Below, piece by piece: positions 50,401-60,770 of a stretch of DNA of 64,000 nucleotides. This stretch comes from a virus, in the IMG/VR virus record IMGVR_UViG_3300029319_000004, positions 1 to 64,000 of that record; one strand, 5' to 3'. Each line of letters starts with the position of its first letter. Positions within the stretch are counted from its first letter, which is position 1. The notes under the pieces are model-generated. The model ran no database searches. It worked only from the letters and a program-made list of their open reading frames with translations, and was not told where the DNA came from. The translations under genes were made by a program, and so were the position numbers.

Positions 50401-53400
50401 ACAACTCATCTGAAAATTTCGCTGCTTCTTTCGGCGAAATAATGTACCCCAGCGAAAGTGAATATGAGGATACGCTAGGAGAGGATGGAACTAGTATTTT
50501 TCAAAAAGAACATATTATAAATCAAAATATATATACTAATGCTCCAATTGCTGCAGGCGTAAAGCTTTCAAATCCTAAGTTTCCCCAAGACAAAATAATT
50601 TTTATTGCGAAATTAGAAAGAGTTGGGTATCCTATACCTCTTGTTCCAACTTCAAAAACTAATTCTATTTCTGGAGGGGGACTTTCATATCTTGCAGAAA
50701 AACAACAAATATATCTCGATAAAGGATACAGCGAGTATGAAGCAAGAGCCGCTATGGTACGAGATGGAGATTTAGAAGTTCATGAAGAGTTTTTAAATAG
50801 AGACATTGAAATTAATCCATACGAAGCAGCTCAAAATAAGCTTCAAGGAGCAGAGAGCGCCTTTTCTGACATAAGTGATGCATTTTACAATGCAGGTCAG
50901 CGAATGAATAATCTTCCGCCAGGCACTGACGTGCTTTTAGGAACAGGAGGATCTGAATTATTAAACGCAGTTGGAGCAACTGCTGAAAGTGCAGAGCAGT
51001 TCTTGGGATATTTAAAAAGAATTATTGACCTTCAACAACTTTGTGAATTATTGGTTGGTCCAATACTTCAAGCACCAGGATTGTTATTTTCGGATCCTAA
51101 CAGTTTTGTAAGTAATTGGGAAAATTGGGCGGCTAATTTAAAAGATTCACTAATCAGGCAGTTTAAGCCACCAGATTTTAATATTCCTAAGCTAGGGTTG
51201 CCAGATGAGTTGTCAACTGACGATTTGATTGGTGATTATGCTACAAAACTTGAACAACTAATTGTTGGTGCGATTGGAATGATTTTAGGAGAAATTTTAA
51301 ATCTTCTACTAAAAGAGCTTTTAGAGAAATGCTTTAATAATCCTCAAGACAATGACTCAACAGGACCTCGGCCTGTTGGATCTGAGCCATCAATCCCACT
51401 TCCAATCATAGATGACTTAAGCACTCGTTTGCCATCGGGAGCAACACGACCAGATTGGCCAGGTTGGTGGGCTGATATGATTGGCATATTGTCTAACCAG
51501 CAGTTATGTCGATTGTTAAAATTTAACGCAACCAGAGAAGAAATAGATATTGTTCTTGATAGAACAGATAAAAAATGGCCAGAATGCTGGGAAGCCGGAA
51601 TGGACAACTCTGCAGACGTTCAGATTACGTTTAAGCAGGCTGGTGATCGAATGCGTGCTACTGGAGATTTAGATATATGCGACGCAATTCAAGCATTAAC
51701 TCCTATTTTAGTTACTGCATGTGATGCAAAATATGATTATGATGCTCGTTGTGCTGAATTGCAAATGAACGGCCTAACCAAAGAAGAGTGTGATGAGCAA
51801 ATAAGACAAGAAATAGAGGATTTAAAAAACAAATTAAAATTGTTTTCTAGTAAATTATTTCCTGGGGAAGATGACACTTTTGCAGGGGTACCCGAACCTT
51901 GCGGTCCAGATGGTTATTTTGTTTTACCGCCCATGATGGAAAATACAATGGGTAGGATAACGGACAACTATTTGCGTGCAGTAAAAAGATCTGTTTTGGA
52001 TGATTTAACAACTATGGAGTTTTTCTCAGTTCCTCCTAAGGCATATGAAGCTATTAATGATCCCGAAATTCTACAGTCAACTTACAACCTAGCATTGAAA
52101 GCTACTTCTCAGGGAGCTTCGAAAGAAATAAATGCAGTAATGCCTATTCAAAAGCACTCTTTTTTGACCCAGATGGGTCTCTTCGAGCCGCGTGATTATG
52201 AGAATCTTGATGTAAATGAAAGCCCTACGCACCTGCCATTAACCTATTCGACTGTTGGTTACAATCTTTATCTTTTTAAAATTGGCGCAAATCAAAGCGA
52301 TATTACATCTGAGGAAGTAGAAACCATAAGTGCTGATGATTGGTTTGGACATCCTCCAGAGGGATTTATAAATTCTAAAACATATCAAGACACACTCCGC
52401 TCAGGAGATGGAACTTTAGTTCTTCCAGCTTGTTCATGGAATTCTACAATACCAAATCCTCATTCTAAAAATAACATACCTCAACTATCACAAGTTACTG
52501 GTGCCACAAACTTTTTATCTGCATTAAGTATTTTTAATATGTCTCTCAATAATCAAAATACTAATATTAGTGATGCATCTGAGCTTAACGTTGTTCTTAA
52601 CAATATTGAAGATCAAGTAGAAATATTACAAGATATTTTTGAAAATTCATTTTTAGGTTCGGAGATGTTTAATGTTTTTATAGAAGATGAACTATCAGAG
52701 GAACTCTTTGGTCAAAGAGTTTACAATCTTACAAAAGAATCAGAAGAATTTATAAAAGCTAATCGCCTTGGGTTTATTGAACTTAAAACAACTGATGATT
52801 TAAATTATGACTTGCCAGCCTCACTTGGAGGAATTGGTGCAGCCGGAACTAAAAAATATTGGGGATACTGGGAGCCTGGAGCAAGTTATATGGGAGATGC
52901 TACGAATGAGTATTCCGGAGCAAACTATTTCTCATCTAACGTTGGTCTCTTCAAAACTCTTACTGAAGAAGAAAAAGAGCACATGCTTAAATTAAGATCT
53001 AATGCTTTTGATGATCGATTAGCTGCCAATCTAAAGTTATTAAATAACTTTGCGCCAGGAATTTTTCCTGTTACTAGGTTTGAAGAAATAAAAAACTTTT
53101 TGGTTCAATACGCGCCAGATGATATTTATTCAGTTCTAAAAGAAATTCTTCCTGGTCCACCAACGGAAGCACAATCTAAAAAATCTGCGGCCCTTCTTTT
53201 GACTCACACTGAGTTTGAACTTATTCAAAAAAGAAAAAGATCTATAAGTCCAGAAATTAATGTCGATGCAGGCATGAGAATGCTTAATGAAAGCATGCTT
53301 GATATGATTACTTTAGATACTCCAATGAGTGACTTATTTGCCATATCTGAAGACAGAGAGCAAAAATTTAAAAAATTTCTTGGCCGGTTGCTTGCCGACC

Positions 53401-56400
53401 AGAAAAACGCAAAAAATGCTGCTAAAATGCCAAAGAAATTAGCTAATATGGCTGAGGGTGGCGAGCCGCATTTTGCTTTCTTGCAAATGATGGCAAGCTT
53501 TATTGGCTGTGATATGTCAAGTATCCCATTGGAAGTGCTAGGTGTAGATGTGGCACAATTAGTTCAGTTCACAACAGATGATATTCCGGTTACTGATCAT
53601 GAAAAAGTAGACAGTGGAGTTAACATTGAAGAAGGTGGTGGTAGAATTCACTACTATAAACAAGATGTAAAGAAAGCTAGTTGGCAGTATAAGTTTTACA
53701 GATGGATTACTAACCACTCAGATTTTCACATTCAAACACTTTGGGAGCAAGATCTTCCATCTTATTCAGTAGGGGGAGGAGTATATCAAGAGGAGTTTTT
53801 AGTTGATAAAGAAGGAAACCATAGCGGCGATACAGCTCACCACTACTTTGTTTCCAATGTAAGTGTTGGAGATTCACCAATATTTAAAGCGATTCGTCAA
53901 ATTGCACTACATGCTAGGAGCAGTGATGAAAATCTCCTACAAGCTTTTACTCATATGCCAATTGGAAAAGCTACTGGCTTAACACCAGAAAGGTTAAATA
54001 AAATATTACCAAACTGGACTGGTTTTTTTGGATTAATTGAGGGTGTATTTTTGGATAAAACACCAGGACTACTTGCAGACTCAATGAGGACAAATTTCGG
54101 CAACGACCACACAGACCTGGATCCAGGGATATACATGGGCTATATCCAAGATATTTTTCGAGTGCCTCAAGTAGAGGTTTCTGCATTGGCTTTAAAAACA
54201 ATGCATCGAGGAAATAATCCTTTAGAAAATACTGATTTATGCGAAATGGTTCCCGCTCTTTCAAAAAAGCCTGTTAGCGAAGCTTTGATTACAATGTTTG
54301 ATAATCCTTCAGAAACAGAAGTTTTTTCTCGTGGTCTTTATGAGAGAAGCACAATTTTAACACCAGGCGATCCATACAGTCTTACTGGAACTCCGTACAA
54401 GCGAACATTTAATAATCTTACATTCATATCAGAACAAGTTCCAGGACTTACAGAATCTCCTAGAGCTTGGTATGGAAATACTAATTTTAATCCAAACATT
54501 TTTTATTTTGATATGCCATTGAAAAGGTCTACAACCCTAGCTCAAGCTTCTAGTGTTTCAAAAAGACTTTTAGACTCACTAGCTACACCAAGTCAAGTAT
54601 CAAATGCGGGAACGCCATCTGCTTCAGATTTGCCTCTTGTGGCATTATCAGGAATGCGAAGTTCTGCATTAAATAAAATTTTGATTTATCAAGAGATCCC
54701 TTTGGGCTCTGTTCACACACAAAAAGCCTTTAGCAACGATATAAAAGATTCTTATTTTATAACAAAATCAAAAGTCGTCTCAGTAGAGGGTGTTGATTCA
54801 AAATCATTTATATTAAGCGATTCCCAGCCAAATAGAGTCAGCCCTATAAAACAAGAAAGTCAGTTAATAAATCCAGAGTATAGTTTTAACATTTTTGAAG
54901 ATTATGATGATGATGTTAAAAAATTAATTTATGATGTTGTTGAGAAAGCAAAAATTAAATATCTTGATGCATCTTATTTAAATCAGCCGTTCCCTGAGCA
55001 AAATTTTTCTTGGGGGTTTGGAGAAGTTAGTGCATCTGATAGAAAATATGATACTCCATCAATTTTTGCTAGTCTAGTGATGTCAAAGCTACAAGATATG
55101 ATGGATGAGTATGCTGATGGGCCAGGGACAGAAGATTCTACACCAGACTATATTGAGCGTTTTCTGCCCTGGATTTTCAAAAACCGAGAATTTTCTGCTT
55201 GTAGGTTAGCGTATTCAAATAAAGTTTTTGGAAAATTAAGATTTTCAAGATTAAATCACAAAAATTTTATGACATCGATGTGGAAAAAAATTCTTAAATC
55301 TCCTCTATCAACACCAAGAACAAATAAGCAGTGTGAAGACGTTTTAGATTCTATAAGCAGAACAAGTCAAGACACAGAAAAAACAGAAACTGATTTTTTT
55401 CAAATAGATAAAATTAAACCTCAAATTGTTGAATTTTATAAAAAATCTGTCTGTGCTGATGTTTATGATCAGTCAACTGACGTGTATAACTCTACTCATC
55501 GTGCCTTAATAGAAGGCGCAGTATCCTTAATGATTAAAATTCATGTTTTAGAGATGTGTTTAGCAGGAATAATAGCTTGGGATTGTTATAATCTAAGTGA
55601 TGTATTTTCTGAAAGAATAATTTCTAATATAATCACTAAAAGATTGAGAGAATTATTTGACGGCGATTCAGAAGAGTATGAGGACTTTTTGTTGTTTGCT
55701 GAAAACATAGCTAGAAAAGAAACAAATGTAGTTAGTTTTGCCGCAAGAACTCAAGTTAAAAATCAAACAGGTCTGGAGTATCTCATACAAAAAGAAGCGG
55801 AAAATATTGATTCAATTGTAAGACCAATGTTTAGAAATTCTAGACCAATGAATACTAATTTATCTCTAAATGTTGTTGACTCCTCTGATGACAGTCTTTT
55901 GAAAGAGTTGGCAGCTGTTAGTTTGAGACAAAATGTTGCAAAAAAAGTTTTTCAATGTGAAGATGTGCCAAATATATTAGTAAATCAAGCTTTAAGTTCA
56001 TACCCGCCAATATCAGATGACGATGTAAAGAATGACGCAGAAAGATTATTAAAAATAGAAGAGGAATCGCTTTATTTTAATTCATTCTCAGAAAGAGATA
56101 TAACTTATCCTGCTATAAATCATTTTGTTGACAATCATTATACTCATAATTATTACGATGCCGTGCTACAAAATAGATATCATTATACACGCGGGCTATA
56201 TGAAAGCATGGATGGTCTGTCGACAGAACACGATTTAAAACTAGTATATTCAAGTAAACCAACTAATGATCCTGAAACTGCAATGGATTTTTCAAGCTTG
56301 TTGTCCAAGCTTTCACAGAGAAATTTCTTACATTCAGTTCCATTAAATTATTTTCCCGAAGCAACTCTAACTGAACCGAGAGAAATGCAAAACCTTGTTC

Positions 56401-58541
56401 TTTGCGAAACTCCAACAAACAGTGGAGGAAATATAGAACCAGATTTTCTAAGAGTAGAAGAGTTCTATGAGCACATGTCAAAAATTAATGTTTTGCCAGC
56501 AGCAGAATTTTTAAGATCAAAATTAATGTGCGACCCTTCCCAGTTTATAAATCAGCATGAATTTATGATTGGCAATGGTCTAAACAGTAAAATGGGAAAT
56601 TTTATATTTCAACCATATGTTAAATTGGTTGACCAGGATGACAGAAGTTTTAAATCTAGAAAAGGACAAGATTTAGAACCTTGCGATATTGATGATAAAA
56701 CACAAGGAAGCATTGTTGAAGCAGAGACTTTAATGCCAGCAGGACCCATCTTAGAAGACATAAGGAATGAAGATAATCCTTATAGTGCTTACATTTTTGA
56801 TGTTGTTCCTCTTTCTATCTTCAATTGGTTCATGGGTGAAGCTTTAATTCCTTGGCTTAATCAGCCAGAAAACCAAGACATTAATGTTTTATATAAAGAT
56901 CATGGAATGAAATTATTTTTCAAAGATGTTAAATTTGGCATGAGAATGGTATATGTTAGTTCTTTTGGTCCTTTAGTGTCCACTAATAGTTTAAAAACTA
57001 ATATTATACAAGAGTTAAAAAATACATTTGGTGACGAAGCCTTTAAAAGATCAAAAGCTGGATTAGTTTCTAGAATATATTCTTTAGAAAATCGCAGATA
57101 TCAGACGGCAGAAAAAAACGGACAGCCTTATACGTTTCCTGGCAGTGATCTAAGCATTAGAAAGATTCCTCAATTAATGCATGAACTTCATATACCTATG
57201 GCTTCATATGAGGAATCATTAGAAATAACTAGAAATTCTGTGTATTTTAAAGATTCTGATAACTCAAGAGGGTCAAAAGTTTTTGATACGCAAGAGTTTT
57301 GTTACGGCCCAGTTCAAATCCCCGGCTCTGTAGAAACATTCGATATAAGGGACTTAGCGAATAAAGAAAATGAAGCGCTTCTTAAGTCTTTAGTACACAT
57401 ACCGAGTAATTTTTACTTTAAACACTTCGCAAACAGGGCTATCAATCAAATACAAGGATCACCTGAATTTAAACTTTTATTTGAGCATGTTTTTCCGATA
57501 AAAAGGTACATGGCTCTAGCTTATTTGTATGCTAATGACACTATGCTTGAAAATAGATCAGGAGATTCGAATCTTTTGGCTCAGACAAAAAGCACTATTT
57601 TTGACATTATAAAATCTCTAAAAGCATCATCAGGCAATGATTACACCTTTATAACAGAATCTTCTAAAAACAAACTTGAGATTGATTTAAATGCAGAAAG
57701 AACTGGAACAACTGGTAAAGAAGAGTCCCTAACAGATCAAATAAAAATGATTATTTTTAAAACATTGCTTCTTCTTCTAAAGGGCTTTGTTGAGATTACT
57801 GATCCTGCTATTATAACTGCGAAGTCTATTATTGACATCGGTAAGGCAATCTATGAAGCAGTAATTATTGCTGTTGAAACAGGGTTTAACGCTGCAAAAC
57901 AAGGATTTCAAGCGGTTATTGATGCTGCAAATAGTGCAAAAGTTCAATTAGAGGTATCAATAGCTGTTTCTGGTCCTCCGTTAGAACAAGCATACAACCC
58001 ACTAGCGCAAGCTCTAGGAGAAAAAGCCGCAGACGCAGTGCCAAATTTTGATGTCAGTAAGGAAAAAGTAACGGAATGGGAAATTGAAGTAAATGAAAGT
58101 TTTGAAATTCCTCCTGATTTGGGTATTGAGCAGGAACAATGGGAGGATTTTGTTGAATTAGCATCTGACCTTAAGAGCACAATTGATGAGCTTAAAAAAG
58201 TTGATGAAGAACTAAAAAAAGCAGAGAAAGACAAAGAAGATTTAGAAAAAGAATATGAAAAGATAATGAACGGTGAAGATGGAAAAGGAGGAATAAAAGG
58301 CGAAATGGAAAAAGTTTTTGGATCTAATTTTCTTCTTCCGGCAACCTGGGCAGCTCTTCTGCCATCAATGACACCATATGGCGGAGGAATCATCCCGCCG
58401 CCACTTTTCATAGGCCCCCCTGGAACTTTTCCAGGTATAATATATTTAGTTTTAGTAATGTCGGGCGCTTATGAAGATTTATTTGCTGAAGAGTCCTTAA
58501 ACAACTCAAGTGATGATCCTAATTGTGATGATGAATTGTAA
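47487..58541 (+). CDS. giant baseplate/tail structural protein
   Basis: A 3,684-residue protein, about 17% of the window, one uninterrupted reading frame. No transmembrane signal at the start. Mixed alpha/beta domains; several hydrophobic helical segments (for example QLIVGAIGMILGEILNLLLK near 1257-1276 and IIFKTLLLLLKGFVE near 3423) and a Lys/Glu coiled coil near 3570-3610 (ELKKVDEELKKAEKDKEDLE). The end is hydrophobic (PPPLFIGPPGTFPGIIYLVL), then acidic. No enzyme motif is found. Length and position between hub and gp25 suggest a baseplate wedge or a host-contact arm. Confidence 0.65.
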   Translation: MSLTAAKQNEAKSSLLDIKKILGLLIQSDSEIEKLSALTSIGVDFDSSGYNTIKEDTDSPDSTFENVASSLLSLMTESSNLLAALNDVNLEEKESLSLFTEGASTLADIIDNIDPKVYQDPKLWFKGFPTDWIGNVQPSSYESLVKQFCRRMQYDVEDAGGVSNFDPKTFLFQALSNSLKKYSSLFGKSYFNRRPIEAPPGPIDIAQMMPVDENLETKFLPKNINATHYIGALEPAVSSAGAREEDYLPVRLAPGAYPTPLASGWDDEGYKLLNKQGKLVNQSHPRENGIVIPIGTQVFVTEVVLGLSGVWVGFIPLDLSGQQKSAYEAATKKNQNILYTHVDYLRRFASSDPMAVLSQTLIPYDGQDPRASTMQGASLIKPDSNLNWTTLGYGDVHLAYYNFLEHNNKYPIYLDADDNPSVSEPDNLEAIGAMFSRPRGKFSEGYYYFATLDTTRPTVGELLESISPGPGVENSNEMREAKEEAATNAISELTPQAIKIILEYAGKQIPDDLLSFESYYIAPVAQNLSTRGGENNARILFAMPAQVVDALPNSKNIYYDDFNSDLKDTFNGKDYTFTIKISDIPKISEKLVQFLENIKSKLDTFTQEGGAIKNPNGIDYNIESQITRIEEFPIILNDFLQRQSTAGERDVLSEHLSLGTNIEGEALIQFGIRDNGQVGGQVRQTVSFVLYSPDPDRLVQSNRKEFVTLDPYLIDEEKNGLAVPTRTGVVLTKALPWLRDKFLDAEGARTLHYFMSHRNLIEFDSETGADLRLNEWVKFLQAYTVPPLLIKLSKEKSTSPEQIDCKKLVDDLLNSPSVVGPKDKKLRELVEKRCGKEYLEAVLQDTDASDSESSEKALEFKQKASQNPGSFGNSKAAAHLTLLYRQFLHKLDPQGLIALLMACLQEQLGIPLTAEALCEVAIEKLIEAAGVEEIKKTIVKAVPELALFFPELRVAERLGDISVMNPDPYDYDNSSENFAASFGEIMYPSESEYEDTLGEDGTSIFQKEHIINQNIYTNAPIAAGVKLSNPKFPQDKIIFIAKLERVGYPIPLVPTSKTNSISGGGLSYLAEKQQIYLDKGYSEYEARAAMVRDGDLEVHEEFLNRDIEINPYEAAQNKLQGAESAFSDISDAFYNAGQRMNNLPPGTDVLLGTGGSELLNAVGATAESAEQFLGYLKRIIDLQQLCELLVGPILQAPGLLFSDPNSFVSNWENWAANLKDSLIRQFKPPDFNIPKLGLPDELSTDDLIGDYATKLEQLIVGAIGMILGEILNLLLKELLEKCFNNPQDNDSTGPRPVGSEPSIPLPIIDDLSTRLPSGATRPDWPGWWADMIGILSNQQLCRLLKFNATREEIDIVLDRTDKKWPECWEAGMDNSADVQITFKQAGDRMRATGDLDICDAIQALTPILVTACDAKYDYDARCAELQMNGLTKEECDEQIRQEIEDLKNKLKLFSSKLFPGEDDTFAGVPEPCGPDGYFVLPPMMENTMGRITDNYLRAVKRSVLDDLTTMEFFSVPPKAYEAINDPEILQSTYNLALKATSQGASKEINAVMPIQKHSFLTQMGLFEPRDYENLDVNESPTHLPLTYSTVGYNLYLFKIGANQSDITSEEVETISADDWFGHPPEGFINSKTYQDTLRSGDGTLVLPACSWNSTIPNPHSKNNIPQLSQVTGATNFLSALSIFNMSLNNQNTNISDASELNVVLNNIEDQVEILQDIFENSFLGSEMFNVFIEDELSEELFGQRVYNLTKESEEFIKANRLGFIELKTTDDLNYDLPASLGGIGAAGTKKYWGYWEPGASYMGDATNEYSGANYFSSNVGLFKTLTEEEKEHMLKLRSNAFDDRLAANLKLLNNFAPGIFPVTRFEEIKNFLVQYAPDDIYSVLKEILPGPPTEAQSKKSAALLLTHTEFELIQKRKRSISPEINVDAGMRMLNESMLDMITLDTPMSDLFAISEDREQKFKKFLGRLLADQKNAKNAAKMPKKLANMAEGGEPHFAFLQMMASFIGCDMSSIPLEVLGVDVAQLVQFTTDDIPVTDHEKVDSGVNIEEGGGRIHYYKQDVKKASWQYKFYRWITNHSDFHIQTLWEQDLPSYSVGGGVYQEEFLVDKEGNHSGDTAHHYFVSNVSVGDSPIFKAIRQIALHARSSDENLLQAFTHMPIGKATGLTPERLNKILPNWTGFFGLIEGVFLDKTPGLLADSMRTNFGNDHTDLDPGIYMGYIQDIFRVPQVEVSALALKTMHRGNNPLENTDLCEMVPALSKKPVSEALITMFDNPSETEVFSRGLYERSTILTPGDPYSLTGTPYKRTFNNLTFISEQVPGLTESPRAWYGNTNFNPNIFYFDMPLKRSTTLAQASSVSKRLLDSLATPSQVSNAGTPSASDLPLVALSGMRSSALNKILIYQEIPLGSVHTQKAFSNDIKDSYFITKSKVVSVEGVDSKSFILSDSQPNRVSPIKQESQLINPEYSFNIFEDYDDDVKKLIYDVVEKAKIKYLDASYLNQPFPEQNFSWGFGEVSASDRKYDTPSIFASLVMSKLQDMMDEYADGPGTEDSTPDYIERFLPWIFKNREFSACRLAYSNKVFGKLRFSRLNHKNFMTSMWKKILKSPLSTPRTNKQCEDVLDSISRTSQDTEKTETDFFQIDKIKPQIVEFYKKSVCADVYDQSTDVYNSTHRALIEGAVSLMIKIHVLEMCLAGIIAWDCYNLSDVFSERIISNIITKRLRELFDGDSEEYEDFLLFAENIARKETNVVSFAARTQVKNQTGLEYLIQKEAENIDSIVRPMFRNSRPMNTNLSLNVVDSSDDSLLKELAAVSLRQNVAKKVFQCEDVPNILVNQALSSYPPISDDDVKNDAERLLKIEEESLYFNSFSERDITYPAINHFVDNHYTHNYYDAVLQNRYHYTRGLYESMDGLSTEHDLKLVYSSKPTNDPETAMDFSSLLSKLSQRNFLHSVPLNYFPEATLTEPREMQNLVLCETPTNSGGNIEPDFLRVEEFYEHMSKINVLPAAEFLRSKLMCDPSQFINQHEFMIGNGLNSKMGNFIFQPYVKLVDQDDRSFKSRKGQDLEPCDIDDKTQGSIVEAETLMPAGPILEDIRNEDNPYSAYIFDVVPLSIFNWFMGEALIPWLNQPENQDINVLYKDHGMKLFFKDVKFGMRMVYVSSFGPLVSTNSLKTNIIQELKNTFGDEAFKRSKAGLVSRIYSLENRRYQTAEKNGQPYTFPGSDLSIRKIPQLMHELHIPMASYEESLEITRNSVYFKDSDNSRGSKVFDTQEFCYGPVQIPGSVETFDIRDLANKENEALLKSLVHIPSNFYFKHFANRAINQIQGSPEFKLLFEHVFPIKRYMALAYLYANDTMLENRSGDSNLLAQTKSTIFDIIKSLKASSGNDYTFITESSKNKLEIDLNAERTGTTGKEESLTDQIKMIIFKTLLLLLKGFVEITDPAIITAKSIIDIGKAIYEAVIIAVETGFNAAKQGFQAVIDAANSAKVQLEVSIAVSGPPLEQAYNPLAQALGEKAADAVPNFDVSKEKVTEWEIEVNESFEIPPDLGIEQEQWEDFVELASDLKSTIDELKKVDEELKKAEKDKEDLEKEYEKIMNGEDGKGGIKGEMEKVFGSNFLLPATWAALLPSMTPYGGGIIPPPLFIGPPGTFPGIIYLVLVMSGAYEDLFAEESLNNSSDDPNCDDEL

Positions 58542-58572
58542 TAGTAACTAATTAAATAAAAGAGGGATTAAC

Positions 58573-58971
58573 ATGCAAGGAATTGGACCAGCTTTACCTT
58601 TAACAAGAGATTCTAGTTTTGGGGTTTTTGCTCTCATTACTGATTACGAAGCAGAAATAAGACAAAATTTTAAAAACCTAGTATTGACTAGTCCCGGCGA
58701 ACGAATGATGAATACTGATTTTGGTGTTGGAATAAGAAATATTTTATTCGAAAACTACATCACAGCAAAAACTGTATTTAAACAAAGACTAGACTCTCAA
58801 GTAAGAAGGTACATGCCTTTTATAAATATTCAAGACGTTATTTTTCAAAGCAATGATGAAAATCAAGTGCCCTTAGAGGAAAGAAATATTTTATCCATAA
58901 AGATTATCTTCTCTGTTCCTGATTTAAATTTAAATTCTTCAATAATTGTCAACACAGAGGTGGAAAATTAA
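58573..58971 (+). CDS. gp25-like baseplate wedge protein
   Basis: A 132-residue protein with the gp25 core: EIRQNFKNLVLTSPGERMMN followed by DFGVGIRNILFE (about 28-60). In T4, gp25 joins baseplate wedges, and relatives (TssE) form type VI secretion baseplates. Length is normal. Upstream has AGAGGGATT. The stop overlaps the next ATG by one base, in the order seen in T4-like phages. Confidence 0.9.
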   Translation: MQGIGPALPLTRDSSFGVFALITDYEAEIRQNFKNLVLTSPGERMMNTDFGVGIRNILFENYITAKTVFKQRLDSQVRRYMPFINIQDVIFQSNDENQVPLEERNILSIKIIFSVPDLNLNSSIIVNTEVEN

Positions 58972-60770
58972 TGAGTAAAATGAACAAAAAACTAATCAGA
59001 TACACTGATAGAGATTTTAATACGATAAAAGAAAGTCTTGTAAATTATGCAAAAAGATATTATCCTAATGTTTATCAAGATTTTTCTGAGGCCTCATTCG
59101 GGTCTTTAATGTTGGATACCGTGTCTTATGTTGGAGATGTGCTTTCATTTTACTTAGATTATCAAGTTAACGAATCTTTTATTGACACAGCAACAGAGTA
59201 TGACAATGTTTTAAGGCTTGGAGAACAAGTTGGATACTATCCATCATTAAGGTCTCCATCATTCGGAATAGTTTCTTTATATGTTCTTGTTCCCACCAGC
59301 CCAAACGGCAGCGGCCCAGACACAGACTATCTTCCAATAATTACTAAAGGAAGCAAATATTCTACTATTGCTGGAGATACTTTTGAGCTTACAGAAGACG
59401 TTGATTTTTCAAACCCCAACAATGAAGTTGTGGCAGGGACTGAGGAGCAACAAGGTGGTGGAGCAACATCATTTGTTGTAAAAGCGTATGGAAAAGTTAT
59501 TTCTGGAGAATTAAAAGAACAAAATATAACTGTTGGCGATTTTTCAAGATTTTTAACTGTGTCTCTTGCAGATGAAAATATTACTGAAATTGTTTCTGTT
59601 ACAGATACTGAAGGACATGAGTATTTTCAAGTTCCATTCTTATCTCACGATACGGTCTTTAGAACAGTTATAAATAAAGATCCAGCTACAAGATCCAAAG
59701 CTCCTAGTATTTTAGTAACCACTGCAGTTCCTAGAAGATTTATTAGCTTTGTAAGAGACCAAAGAGTTCATTTAAAATTTGGATATGGCTCTGAATCTTC
59801 TTTAAGAACAGACAATACAACTCACCCATCAAATGTAGTTTTAAAAATGCACGGTCGGGATTACGAAACTGACACTGGGTTTGATCCATCTAAATTATTA
59901 GAAAGTGACAAATTTGGTATCGCGCCGGCAAACACTGTCCTTAACGTTGTTTATCGTGCAAATACTTCTGATAATTCAAATACCGCAACTGATAGTATTT
60001 CATTTATTGGAGATCAGACGTTTATTTTTCCCGAGTCTGCGGATAATTTAGAAAAAATTGATTTTGTAAGAGGTAGTTTAGAAGTCTCCAATGAGTTTCC
60101 AATAGTAGGAGATGTTAGCATCCCAACAACTTCTGAGTTGAAGCAAAGAATAAATGATCTTTTTGCAACACAAAACCGTGCTGTTACTGAAGAAGACTAT
60201 AGATCTCTTATTTATAGAATGCCAGCTAAATTTGGAAAAGTAAAAAGAGCAAAAATTGTTAGAGATCAGGATTCTTTTAAGAGAAACTTAAATTTGTATA
60301 TTGCCTCTGAAGATGAAGATAGAAATCTTATTACTTCAAATGCTGTAATAAAAAACAATTTAAAAACTTTTTTGCAACACTACAAAATGGTTAATGACAC
60401 TATTGACATTCTTGATGCTAAGATTGTAAACGTTGGAATTGAATTTGTTGCGGTTATTAATACCGATCAAGACAAGTATCAAGCTCTTAGTGCAGCAATA
60501 AAAACGCTGCAAAACGAAATGTTTGCAGAAAAATATGACATAGGACAGCCAATATATATAACAAACATATATGATATGTTAAACAATTTAGATGAAATTG
60601 TTGATGTTGTTGATGTCAGAATAGTCCCTAAAACAACTGGGCTTTATTCAGATTTCTCTCTCAATATTAATGAATATGTTTCAGCAGACGGTAGAATTTT
60701 ATACGCTCCTGAAGATGTTATATACGAAATCAAATATCCTAATAGAGACATTAAGGGGACCATAAGATAA
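58971..60770 (+). CDS. gp6/J-like baseplate wedge protein
   Basis: A 599-residue protein similar in layout to T4 gp6 and the baseplate J family: N-terminal DFSEASFGSLMLDTVSYVGD, a middle beta domain, and TEEDYRSLIYRMPAKFGKVK (about 404-423), the hallmark of baseplate J. It forms the ring that holds the wedges. It follows gp25 as expected and overlaps it by one base. Confidence 0.85.
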   Translation: MSKMNKKLIRYTDRDFNTIKESLVNYAKRYYPNVYQDFSEASFGSLMLDTVSYVGDVLSFYLDYQVNESFIDTATEYDNVLRLGEQVGYYPSLRSPSFGIVSLYVLVPTSPNGSGPDTDYLPIITKGSKYSTIAGDTFELTEDVDFSNPNNEVVAGTEEQQGGGATSFVVKAYGKVISGELKEQNITVGDFSRFLTVSLADENITEIVSVTDTEGHEYFQVPFLSHDTVFRTVINKDPATRSKAPSILVTTAVPRRFISFVRDQRVHLKFGYGSESSLRTDNTTHPSNVVLKMHGRDYETDTGFDPSKLLESDKFGIAPANTVLNVVYRANTSDNSNTATDSISFIGDQTFIFPESADNLEKIDFVRGSLEVSNEFPIVGDVSIPTTSELKQRINDLFATQNRAVTEEDYRSLIYRMPAKFGKVKRAKIVRDQDSFKRNLNLYIASEDEDRNLITSNAVIKNNLKTFLQHYKMVNDTIDILDAKIVNVGIEFVAVINTDQDKYQALSAAIKTLQNEMFAEKYDIGQPIYITNIYDMLNNLDEIVDVVDVRIVPKTTGLYSDFSLNINEYVSADGRILYAPEDVIYEIKYPNRDIKGTIR

